The translations under genes were made by a program, and so were the position numbers. The notes under the pieces are model-generated. The model saw nothing but the letters and a program-made list of their open reading frames with translations. It was not told the DNA's origin and did not search any database. From assembly GCA_002329295.1 (NCBI GenBank), contig DCTT01000018.1, forward strand, positions 145,326 through 156,103: a DNA stretch of 10,778 bases. The letters are read 5' to 3'. Shown piece by piece: positions 1-6,555 of this stretch (the stretch's first letter is position 1; the number at the start of each line of letters is the position of its first letter). This DNA is from Eubacteriaceae bacterium UBA1433 (lineage in GTDB: Bacteria > Bacillota > Clostridia > Eubacteriales > UBA1433).

Positions 1-1017
1 GGCACCAACGGAAAAACCACCACCACTACCCTGATAGGAGAAGTCATGAAAGCTGCCAAAGTATCTGCCTGTGTGGGAGGCAATATCGGTTATCCGCTTA
101 TAAGCTGTGTAGACGAGGTGGATGATGAGGGCGTGTTGGTGGCGGAAATCTCCAGCTATCAGTTGGAGTTATGCGAAGTATTTCATCCGAAAATTGCGGT
201 AATTACGAATATAACACCGGATCATTTGGATCGACACGGTTCTTTTGAAGAATACACGCGTGTAAAGTATAAGGTTTTTGCGCACCAGCAATCTTCAGAC
301 GTGTTGATTCTTAACGGAGATGACCCGCTGACAAAAGAAGCCCATGCGTTAGCGAAGGCAAAGTGTCTGTTGTTCAGTACGCAAGAGAAAGTACACAATG
401 GAGCGTATTATAACAAAAAAGACGGCGGACTTTATTTGGTGGAGGAAGGTGTAGAGAGATTTTTGATGCTGCAAAAAGAGTTGAAAATCCCAGGTCTGCA
501 CAATGCCGCCAATGCCTTGTGCGCCATCTTGGCGGGTTATGCCTGGGGTCTTGCGCTTGATCAAATCATTGCTGCCGTGAAAACTTTTGGCGGTGTGGCG
601 CACCGCATTGAATTTGTAGCTACAAAAAATGATGTAGAATATATCAATGACAGCAAAGGAACCAACACGGACGCTACGACCATTGCCATAAAGGCGATGG
701 ATAAACCGGTTGTGTTGATTTTAGGCGGTTATGACAAAGGCGGAACGTTTGATGCATTGTTGCCTGTTATTTTTGAAAAAGTTGTTCATATTATCACCGT
801 TGGAGCTACCGCTGAAAAAATTGAAACGATGTTGCGCGAAAATCATTATGAGGCTTTTTGCCGTGCCGATGATTATGAAGAGGTCGTTCGGCTGGCTCAT
901 CAAAGGGCAAAAACGGGTCAAGTGGTGCTGCTCTCGCCGGCTTGTGCAAGTTGGGATATGTTTTCATGTTTTGAGGAACGAGGAGAGCTGTTCAAAAAAC
1001 TCGTAGGAGAGTTATAA
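1..1017 (+). CDS. murD: MurD, UDP-N-acetylmuramoylalanine--D-glutamate ligase (5' end missing)
   Basis: Cytoplasmic ATP-dependent ligase that adds D-glutamate to UDP-MurNAc-L-Ala in peptidoglycan precursor synthesis. The reading frame is open from base 1, whose first codons give the Mur-ligase P-loop GTNGKTTTTT. In known MurD proteins this loop lies about 110 residues in, so the N-terminal UDP-binding domain is outside the window. The ATG at 46 is internal and is not the start. Further along come EISSYQLE, NITPDHLDRHGS followed by a Lys-containing segment (VKYKVF) where the family has its carbamylated lysine, NGDDPL, HNAANALCA, HRIEF, NDSKGTNTDA and the C-terminal domain motifs LILGGYDKG and LLSPACASWDMF. 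No frameshift is seen. It ends 2 nt before ftsW and is probably co-transcribed with it. Identification as MurD rather than MurC/E/F rests on the SPACASWDMF and DSKGTN motifs. Confidence 0.96.
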   Translation, partial: GTNGKTTTTTLIGEVMKAAKVSACVGGNIGYPLISCVDEVDDEGVLVAEISSYQLELCEVFHPKIAVITNITPDHLDRHGSFEEYTRVKYKVFAHQQSSDVLILNGDDPLTKEAHALAKAKCLLFSTQEKVHNGAYYNKKDGGLYLVEEGVERFLMLQKELKIPGLHNAANALCAILAGYAWGLALDQIIAAVKTFGGVAHRIEFVATKNDVEYINDSKGTNTDATTIAIKAMDKPVVLILGGYDKGGTFDALLPVIFEKVVHIITVGATAEKIETMLRENHYEAFCRADDYEEVVRLAHQRAKTGQVVLLSPACASWDMFSCFEERGELFKKLVGEL

Positions 1018-1019
1018 AG

Positions 1020-2123
1020 ATGCCGTTAGAAAAAGAAAAATGGGACATGAATTTGCTTTTGACAGTATTGGCGCTTACGTGTTTTGGCGTTCTGATGGTG
1101 TTTTCCGCCAGCATGTATTCGGCGAGCGTAGAATGGGGCAATGAATATCATTATTTTTTCAAACAGCTGAAAGCTGCTATAGCAGGAATTTTTATTATGT
1201 TGATTGCCTCTTATATCCCTTATCAATTTTATCGACGCTTTGCCGTATTGGGCATTATTGTTTCCGTGATTTTATTGGTGTTGGTCTTTGTACCCGGCAT
1301 CGGCTGGGAAGTAAATAATGCCAGAAGATGGATTAATCTGCGTTTCATGTTGTTTCAGCCTTCGGAGCTTGTGAAATTGGCTGTCATATTATACATGGCA
1401 CATTCTTTGGAACAAAAAAAGGAGAAAATAAGAACTTTTCGCGACGGCATTTTGCCTTATCTCGTTTTAGCGGGCATTTTGTTCGTGCTGATTTATAAAG
1501 AACCTAATTTGAGTACCGCTTTAATTATGTTGGGTATTATTTTCGGTATGATGTTTGTAGCGGGCGTGAACTTGAAATATATTGTGGGATTGTGTGCCAT
1601 AGGGGTTGTTGGGGCAAAAATTTTGATGCAGCAGATATCTTGGCGTGCGGATCGCATTGCGGCAATGTCTGATCCTTGGGCTTATCGTCTCGATGAGGGT
1701 TGGCAGATTATTCAATCGCTCATGGGGTTAGGCGCCGGTGGTGTGTTTGGACAAGGATTGGGCAACGGCAAACAAAAGCTGCTTTTTATGCCTGAAGTGG
1801 AAAATGACTATATTTTGGCGCATATAGGGGAAGAATTGGGTTTGTTGGGTACACTCGGTGTGCTATTCATTTTTATGTATTTGATATATCGCGGTGTGAA
1901 AATTGCTATTAATACACCTGATCGCTTTGGTGCGCTGCTTGCCAGCGGCATTATGATTATGATTGGTCTTCAAGTAATCATTAATGTAGGGGTTGTAACC
2001 AATTGTATTCCTTCCACCGGCATACCGTTGCCGTTTTTGAGTTATGGCGGGACATCGCTTGTCATAAATTTATTTGCTATGGGTATTTTGCTGAATATAT
2101 CCAGAAGCAGCAATACGGGGTGA
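1020..2123 (+). CDS. ftsW: FtsW, septal peptidoglycan glycosyltransferase (SEDS family)
   Basis: Polytopic membrane protein of 367 residues that polymerises lipid II into glycan strands at the division septum, normally with a class B penicillin-binding protein. A short hydrophilic N-terminus is followed by repeated hydrophobic segments (about ten in the family). SEDS motifs are present: ARRWIN, FQPSELVKLA, GLGNGKQKLLFMPEVENDY with the acidic residue required for polymerisation in SEDS proteins, HIGEELGLLG, and NCIPSTGIPLPFLSYGG near the C-terminus. The ATG is 2 nt after murD, with GGAG at 1006-1009 inside the murD end serving as ribosome site. The dcw setting favours FtsW. RodA and sporulation SpoVE are paralogues that sequence alone does not fully exclude, and in many Clostridia the gene at this spot has been called spoVE. 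Confidence 0.93.
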   Translation: MPLEKEKWDMNLLLTVLALTCFGVLMVFSASMYSASVEWGNEYHYFFKQLKAAIAGIFIMLIASYIPYQFYRRFAVLGIIVSVILLVLVFVPGIGWEVNNARRWINLRFMLFQPSELVKLAVILYMAHSLEQKKEKIRTFRDGILPYLVLAGILFVLIYKEPNLSTALIMLGIIFGMMFVAGVNLKYIVGLCAIGVVGAKILMQQISWRADRIAAMSDPWAYRLDEGWQIIQSLMGLGAGGVFGQGLGNGKQKLLFMPEVENDYILAHIGEELGLLGTLGVLFIFMYLIYRGVKIAINTPDRFGALLASGIMIMIGLQVIINVGVVTNCIPSTGIPLPFLSYGGTSLVINLFAMGILLNISRSSNTG

Positions 2124-2128
2124 GGCAT

Positions 2129-3256
2129 ATGCGCGTTTTGATTGCGGCGGCGGTCACCGGAGGACATATTTATCCGGCACTTGCTATTGCCGAGGAGTTA
2201 AAGATACGCAGTGACGGCAACGACACGATAGAATTTATCGGTATAAAAGGAAAGCTGGAAGACGAGATTGTCGTTGGGGCCGGATATAAGGTGCACCATA
2301 TCTCAGCAACGGGATTTGAAAAAAGTTCGCTAAAAAAAAGAATCAAGGCGCTGTTGTTAATGAGAAAAGCATACAGCGATGCATCGAAAATCATCAAGGA
2401 TTTTGCGCCGGATGTAGTGGTAGGTATGGGCGGCTTTGTAACCGCCTATGCTGTTTGGGCGGCAAGGCGACATAAAGTGTCTGCGCTGCTGCACGAGCAA
2501 AATGCTTATCCGGGCAGGGCAGTGCGTGCAGCAGCACGCTTTTGTGATAGTATCGCATTGAGTTTGGAAGATGCCAAAGCATACTTTCCCGCAAAACAAC
2601 AGAAAAAAATTGTGATAACAGGCAATCCTGTGCGAAGAGAGTTCGAACAATATACGCAGCAGGCAGCAAGAGAAGAGTTGGGAATCCCTGCAGAGATTTG
2701 TTTAGTGTTGGCTCTCGGCGGCAGCCAAGGGGCAAGGAATATTAATCAAGCTGTGGTAGGTGCGGCAACACAAATTGTCGATGACAAGCTGCAATTTATT
2801 CTTTTGACAGGCAGCGGGCATTATGAAGATGTCAAGGCGCTGTTACAAGAGCAAGGAAAGCAAGAAAATATACAATTACTTCCCTACAGCAATGAAATGC
2901 CGTTGTTGTTAAATGCCTGTGATTTGGTCATTTGTCGCGGCGGCGCTACGACACTGTTTGAAAATATGGCTGCGGGCAAGGCGGGGATTTATATTCCGTA
3001 TCCTTATGCGGCCAACGACCACCAACGTCATAATATTGCCTATATTGTTTCGAGAGGCGGCGGCATCCTGTTGGAAGACAAAGGTTTAAGTCCGCAAAAT
3101 CTTGCAGAGGCCATATGTGAAATGATAAGTGATAAAGATCGTTTGGAACAAATGTCTCAGTGTGCCAAGAACGCTTCTCCCAAAGAGGTATTGAGTAAGA
3201 TTTGCAAGGCCATTGAAAACCTTGCAAAGGTGGAACGGGATAACAAGCAAGTTTAA
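2129..3256 (+). CDS. murG: MurG, UDP-GlcNAc:lipid I N-acetylglucosaminyltransferase
   Basis: Membrane-associated GT28 glycosyltransferase (375 residues) that adds GlcNAc to lipid I to give lipid II, the substrate of FtsW. The N-terminal domain carries TGGHIYPALAIAEEL, GMGGFVTAYAVWAA and LLHEQNAYPG. The C-terminal UDP-GlcNAc-binding domain carries ITGNPVR, LALGGSQGARNIN, LLPYSNEMP, CRGGATTLFE and IPYPYAANDHQ. The start is the ATG at 2129, five bases after the ftsW stop, with GGGGTGAGG at 2117-2125 upstream. The same frame stays open to an ATG at 2003, but that stretch lies inside ftsW and the MurG fold begins at MRVLIA, so the longer start is rejected. The first glycine loop, GGGTGGH in many homologues (for example B. 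subtilis), reads AAVTGGH here. The second loop is intact and the gene is otherwise normal. Confidence 0.95.
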   Translation: MRVLIAAAVTGGHIYPALAIAEELKIRSDGNDTIEFIGIKGKLEDEIVVGAGYKVHHISATGFEKSSLKKRIKALLLMRKAYSDASKIIKDFAPDVVVGMGGFVTAYAVWAARRHKVSALLHEQNAYPGRAVRAAARFCDSIALSLEDAKAYFPAKQQKKIVITGNPVRREFEQYTQQAAREELGIPAEICLVLALGGSQGARNINQAVVGAATQIVDDKLQFILLTGSGHYEDVKALLQEQGKQENIQLLPYSNEMPLLLNACDLVICRGGATTLFENMAAGKAGIYIPYPYAANDHQRHNIAYIVSRGGGILLEDKGLSPQNLAEAICEMISDKDRLEQMSQCAKNASPKEVLSKICKAIENLAKVERDNKQV

Positions 3257-3286
3257 ATGAATTAATGAATTATTGAGGATGACCAA

Positions 3287-4051
3287 ATGCGGCAAGAGAG
3301 CAATCAATCCGCAAAAAAGAAAGAAAAAAAGAGTTTTTCGCCCTTACCGATACGGGTGTATTTTGTTGTGATTTTATTGGTTGCTTCAATCGGATTATAT
3401 TTTTTATTGAAAGGATCTACATTTCATATTGATCATATTTCTGTATCCGGCAATACTTTGACCGATGCGGAAACGATTATGAAAATTGCAGCGGTGCCGG
3501 TGGGAGAAAATATTTTTCAGGTAAACACCGCTGAGCATGAAAAATATATTGAAGATTTATATTATATAAAAAAAGCAAATATCAAGCGCGTGTTGCCGTC
3601 CAATATTGTCATTGTCGTGGTGGAAAAGGAACCGATTTTTATTGTTAGTGACGGAGGAAACTATATCTATTTGGACGAAAACCTCGTTGCTATCAAAGAG
3701 CAAGCCATGGCGGATATGCCCAGCATTCCGTTGCTTAGCAATATCAAGGTATTGAATGCACAGCCGGGACAGAAAATAGAAGTAGAAAAAGTCGCGGTAT
3801 TGGATATGGCCTATAAAATTGCTTTGGAACTTAAAAAATTGGGAGTTATCGACAATGTCAGCGAGTTTTATATGACGGAAGAAGGAGGCATGAATTTGTA
3901 CACCAAAGGCGGCAGTGTCATTCGCATTAAAAATATGAAAATGTTTGAAGATCATCTGCAATTTGTGTACACGATGCTCTTTGATGATACAAAACCGATG
4001 AATGTGGAACTCATCGAAAACGGCAAGCATGTCTATAAGCCCGTGAACTGA
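3287..4051 (+). CDS. ftsQ: FtsQ/DivIB, cell division protein with POTRA domain
   Basis: Bitopic divisome protein of 254 residues that links early and late division proteins, with FtsB/DivIC and FtsL as usual partners. The layout is a Lys-rich cytoplasmic tail (residues 1-20), one membrane segment (about 22-41), then an extracytoplasmic POTRA domain opening at FHIDHISVSGNTLTD and running to ANIKRVLPSNIVIVVVEKEP, then the FtsQ beta domain (from about residue 120, including YLDENL and LPLLSN-like strands). Length is near B. subtilis DivIB. The start ATG at 3287 has GAGG at 3275-3278. It lies 30 nt after murG and 88 nt before ftsZ. FtsQ sequences diverge strongly, so the call rests on architecture and position as much as on motifs. 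Confidence 0.9.
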   Translation: MRQESNQSAKKKEKKSFSPLPIRVYFVVILLVASIGLYFLLKGSTFHIDHISVSGNTLTDAETIMKIAAVPVGENIFQVNTAEHEKYIEDLYYIKKANIKRVLPSNIVIVVVEKEPIFIVSDGGNYIYLDENLVAIKEQAMADMPSIPLLSNIKVLNAQPGQKIEVEKVAVLDMAYKIALELKKLGVIDNVSEFYMTEEGGMNLYTKGGSVIRIKNMKMFEDHLQFVYTMLFDDTKPMNVELIENGKHVYKPVN

Positions 4052-4069
4052 AAATATTTTAAAAAAGTA

Positions 4070-4098
4070 TTGTTATTCTACTGTAAAATCGATACAAT
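4070..4098 (+). promoter_or_regulatory. Sigma-A-type promoter for ftsZ
   Basis: TTGTTA at 4070-4075 and TACAAT at 4093-4098 are separated by exactly 17 nt, in the 88-nt AT-rich gap between ftsQ and ftsZ. Transcription would begin near 4105, giving a leader of about 35 nt that carries AAGGAGG at 4126-4132. This suggests ftsZ can be expressed independently of the upstream wall genes. Predicted from sequence only. Confidence 0.65.
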
Positions 4099-4139
4099 AT
4101 ATTAATAAAGAATGAAAGACGGTTTAAGGAGGTATTCTT

Positions 4140-5186
4140 ATGCCTTATGAGATGGACATGTTGGTAGAAACTTTTGCGGATATCCGTGTAATGGGCGTGG
4201 GCGGCGGAGGAAACAATGCGGTAAACCGCATGATCGAAGAGGGAATAGAAGGAGTCAGCTTCATTGCTGTAAATACAAATAAATCTGATTTAGCGCTTTC
4301 ATTGGCGGAGACCAAAATTCAAATCGGGAACAGCACCACCAATGGGCTCGGTGCAGGCGCCAATCCTGAAGTGGGGCAGCGCTCGGCCGAAGAAAGCAAA
4401 GAAATCCTTATGGAGGCTATCAATGGCGCAGATTTGCTGTTTATTACGGCAGGCATGGGTGGTGGTACCGGCACGGGAGCCAGTCACATCGTAGCCAACA
4501 TTGCCAGAGAATTGGGTATTTTGACCATTGGTGTTGTTACAAAACCTTTTGGCTTTGAAGGAAAGGTTCGTCTGGCCAATGCAGAAATGGGTATTAGTCT
4601 TCTGACGCCTCAGGTGGATTCGCTGGTTACCATTCCCAATGACCGTCTTTTGAAAATAGCGGACAATAAGACTTCGCTGAAAGATGCTTTTCGCATTGCG
4701 GACAGCGTGTTGGTGCAAGGAGTGAAAGGCATCAGTGATTTGATTACGAAACCGGGGCTTGTGAGCTTGGACTTTGCTGACGTGAAGACCATTATGCAAG
4801 AGGCGGGTATGGCACATATGGGTATGGGCTATGCAACAGGGGAGAACAAAGCGGCTGAGGCGGCCAGTCAAGCCATTCAAAGTCCGTTGTTGGAAACAAA
4901 GATTGATGGGGCAACAGGTTTGCTAATCAATATTACCGGTGGCAACGATATGACGCTGTTTGATGTAGAAAAAGCGGCGCAAATCGCAAAAGACAGTGCA
5001 GATCCCGATGCGAATGTTATCTTTGGTGCAACGATTGACCAAAATATGGATGATGCTATGAAAATTACGATTATTGCTACAGGGTTTGAATATGTCAGTC
5101 ATTTGTCCGGTGGCGCAGGTGGGAAAAATGTTGGCGGCGGATTTGACATTCCGGATTTTCTCACGAAAAAGCAGCAGCAACCTTAA
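4140..5186 (+). CDS. ftsZ: FtsZ, tubulin-like cell division GTPase
   Basis: Cytoplasmic GTPase of 348 residues that assembles into the Z-ring and directs septal wall synthesis. Visible motifs are VGGGGNNAVNRM (residues 19-31), GLGAGANPEVG (69-79), the tubulin signature GMGGGTGTG (105-113), VTKPFGFEG, TIPNDRLL and the T7 catalytic loop LVSLDFADV (207-215), with both acidic residues D211 and D214. The usual Asn of that loop is Ser209. The core ends near TGFE (314-317). It is followed by a Gly-rich linker of only about 18 residues and the C-terminal partner-binding peptide DIPDFL (336-341), then TKKQQQP. The start ATG has a near-perfect AAGGAGG site 7 nt upstream and its own promoter. ftsA, which often precedes ftsZ, is absent, so the membrane anchor must be encoded elsewhere (SepF or a distant FtsA; inference). 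Confidence 0.98.
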   Translation: MPYEMDMLVETFADIRVMGVGGGGNNAVNRMIEEGIEGVSFIAVNTNKSDLALSLAETKIQIGNSTTNGLGAGANPEVGQRSAEESKEILMEAINGADLLFITAGMGGGTGTGASHIVANIARELGILTIGVVTKPFGFEGKVRLANAEMGISLLTPQVDSLVTIPNDRLLKIADNKTSLKDAFRIADSVLVQGVKGISDLITKPGLVSLDFADVKTIMQEAGMAHMGMGYATGENKAAEAASQAIQSPLLETKIDGATGLLINITGGNDMTLFDVEKAAQIAKDSADPDANVIFGATIDQNMDDAMKITIIATGFEYVSHLSGGAGGKNVGGGFDIPDFLTKKQQQP

Positions 5187-5203
5187 ACAATACGAAACGA
5201 ACA

Positions 5204-5234
5204 AAAAGGGATATTCCTTGGGAATATCCCTTTT
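5204..5234 (+). terminator. Rho-independent terminator-like hairpin after ftsZ
   Basis: A perfect 14-bp inverted repeat (5204-5217 with 5221-5234) has a TTG loop. The arms begin with AAAA and end with TTTT, so the run of T forms the 3' end of the stem rather than a long tail after it. It sits 18 nt past the ftsZ stop and closes the dcw block. The T run is short (four), so some read-through into aroK is possible. Confidence 0.75.
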
Positions 5235-5264
5235 CGATTGAAAAAGGATGGGAGAAGATTTAAA

Positions 5265-5786
5265 GTGTACAGCAAAAACAAGATTGCACTAATCGGCATG
5301 CCGTTGTCCGGGAAAAGCACGATAGCAAAGGCGTTATCGGCGTGCATGAAAGTGCATTATGCAGACTTGGATGATGAAATAGAGAGGAAGCATGGCTCAA
5401 TTGCTTCTATTTTTGCCGAGCGAGGCGAAAAAGAGTTTCGAAAGATTGAAAAATGTACGCTGCAAGGACTTTTCAAAAAACACAAAGACGACAGGTTGGT
5501 TTTGTCGACCGGCGGCGGAACACCGCTGTGCAGCAAAGCAGTGGCTTTGCTAAAACAACACTGCATTGTTGTTTGGTTGAAGATATCTTTGGAGGCGCTG
5601 CTTTATCGCATGGCAGACGATGGAAATCATCGACCATTGTTGGCAGAAGAAAAAGAAAAAAACATGAAAATGCTTTATGAGCAAAGACAAGATATTTATG
5701 CTTTTGCAAATATTATTGTTGATGTGGAACGGAAAAGTGTTGAAGAAATCGTTCAAGAAATCAAAAAAGCGACAGGAATAAATTGA
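5265..5786 (+). CDS. aroK: Shikimate kinase
   Basis: Cytoplasmic kinase that phosphorylates the 3-hydroxyl of shikimate with ATP, the fifth step of chorismate synthesis. With the GTG start at 5265 it has 173 residues, typical for the family. In order: Walker A GMPLSGKST (11-19), the shikimate-binding DLDDEIE (34-40), IFAERGEKEFRKIE (49-62) with the substrate-binding Arg59, the Walker-B-like STGGGTP (81-87), and the lid Arg in HRPLL (122-126), then YEQRQDIY. GTG at 5265 is preferred because GGGAG at 5250-5254 lies 10 nt upstream. An in-frame TTG at 5238 would fall immediately after the terminator hairpin with no ribosome site and would add nine residues absent from the family. No clear promoter is seen between the hairpin and the gene, so expression may depend on read-through from ftsZ. 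Association with efp is common in Bacillota. Confidence 0.93.
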   Translation: MYSKNKIALIGMPLSGKSTIAKALSACMKVHYADLDDEIERKHGSIASIFAERGEKEFRKIEKCTLQGLFKKHKDDRLVLSTGGGTPLCSKAVALLKQHCIVVWLKISLEALLYRMADDGNHRPLLAEEKEKNMKMLYEQRQDIYAFANIIVDVERKSVEEIVQEIKKATGIN

Positions 5787-5811
5787 TAATCGATGAAAAA
5801 AATGATATGAT
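5783..5811 (+). promoter_or_regulatory. Sigma-A-type promoter for efp
   Basis: TTGATA at 5783-5788 and TATGAT at 5806-5811 have a 17-nt spacer. The -35 box overlaps the aroK stop codon (5784-5786). A start near 5818 gives a leader of about 25 nt containing AGGAGG at 5833-5838. efp can therefore be expressed on its own. Predicted from sequence only. Confidence 0.65.
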
Positions 5812-5843
5812 AAAGCATATTTTGTATAGCCCAGGAGGTAATT

Positions 5844-6404
5844 ATGATATCAGCAGGTGATTTTAGAAAAGGGAATACGTTTGAAATGGACGGAGAAGTA
5901 TTTTCTGTCGTAGATTTTCAGCATGTCAAACCCGGAAAAGGGGCTGCTTTTGTGCGAACGAAAATTAAAAATGTAATTACTGGCGGTATAGTGGAACGAA
6001 CATTTAATCCTTCGGACAGATTTCCTAAAGCGCGGATCGAGACGAAAGAAATGCAATATTTGTATAATGACGGCGAATTGTATTATTTTATGGACTTAGA
6101 GACCTTTGAGCAAATTCCCTTAGATCAAAACAAAGTGGAAGATGCAGTAATGTTTTTAAAAGAAAATATGAACGCCACGATTAAATTTTTTAAGGGGGCG
6201 GCTTTTTCCGTGGAAGCGCCGTTTTTTGTGGAATTGGAAGTTGTTGAAACCGAACCCGGCTTTAAAGGAGATACCGCAACCGGTGCCAACAAACCTGCGA
6301 AACTGGAAACAGGAGCCACGGTTACGGTGCCTTTGTTTGTTGAAATAGGAGATATTGTGCGTATCGATACGAGAACGGGCACCTATATGGAGCGCGTAAA
6401 GTAA
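5844..6404 (+). CDS. efp: Elongation factor P
   Basis: Translation factor that binds between the ribosomal P and E sites and rescues ribosomes stalled on consecutive prolines. Its 186 residues match the family length. The N-terminal KOW-like domain begins ISAGDFRKGN and carries the loop VKPGKGAAFVRTK, with Lys32 at the tip; in B. subtilis the equivalent lysine carries 5-aminopentanol. The middle OB domain includes TFNPSDRF, MQYLYNDGELYYFMD and FEQIPL. The C-terminal OB domain includes VELEVVETEPGFKGDTATG and the closing VRIDTRTGTYMERVK. The ATG has AGGAGG 5 nt upstream. It is preceded by its own promoter and followed after 7 nt by a strong terminator. No modification enzyme is encoded next to it in this window. 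Confidence 0.98.
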   Translation: MISAGDFRKGNTFEMDGEVFSVVDFQHVKPGKGAAFVRTKIKNVITGGIVERTFNPSDRFPKARIETKEMQYLYNDGELYYFMDLETFEQIPLDQNKVEDAVMFLKENMNATIKFFKGAAFSVEAPFFVELEVVETEPGFKGDTATGANKPAKLETGATVTVPLFVEIGDIVRIDTRTGTYMERVK

Positions 6405-6411
6405 GATGTGA

Positions 6412-6443
6412 AAAAAAACGGACGCAAAAGCGTCCGTTTTTTT
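6412..6443. terminator. Bidirectional terminator between efp and the convergent MGMT-like gene
   Basis: A 14-bp stem (6412-6425 with 6430-6443) has an AAAA loop and a GC-rich core ACGGACGC/GCGTCCGT. Read on + it ends in seven T after the core. Read on - the same stem ends in eight T. It can close efp from the left and the oppositely oriented gene ending at 6556 from the right. Confidence 0.88.
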
Positions 6444-6555
6444 GTTTGTTGTTTTAATATGAAAATATAGATTGAATGGTTTTAGTTGTTTCTGTTCGCC
6501 TATGGTTGCAAGGCTCAGGCTGAGAGATGTAAATATTGGGTTTGGCAGTGAATAT

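Noticed and set aside
2003..2128. 42-codon upstream extension of murG from ATG 2003
   Set aside because: It overlaps the end of ftsW in another frame, and the MurG fold begins at the ATG at 2129, which has a ribosome site just upstream.
3557..4030. 157-codon minus-strand open frame opposite ftsQ
   Set aside because: It lies wholly antisense to a recognised gene, has no family motifs, and is rich in His/Phe as expected for a reverse complement shadow.
4299..4880. 193-codon minus-strand open frame opposite ftsZ
   Set aside because: The length comes from the codon pattern of the conserved ftsZ gene on the other strand. It has no ribosome site and no recognisable domain.
5238..5264. TTG start for shikimate kinase at 5238
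   Set aside because: It directly abuts the ftsZ terminator stem and lacks a ribosome site, whereas GTG 5265 has GGGAG 10 nt upstream and gives the family's usual N-terminus.
6509..6530. TPP-riboswitch-like CTGAGA motif between efp and the MGMT-like gene
   Set aside because: The rest of the thi-box (for example the CCTGATCTGG-type 3' half) is absent, and no gene follows on that strand. CTCAGGCTGAG is only a short palindrome.
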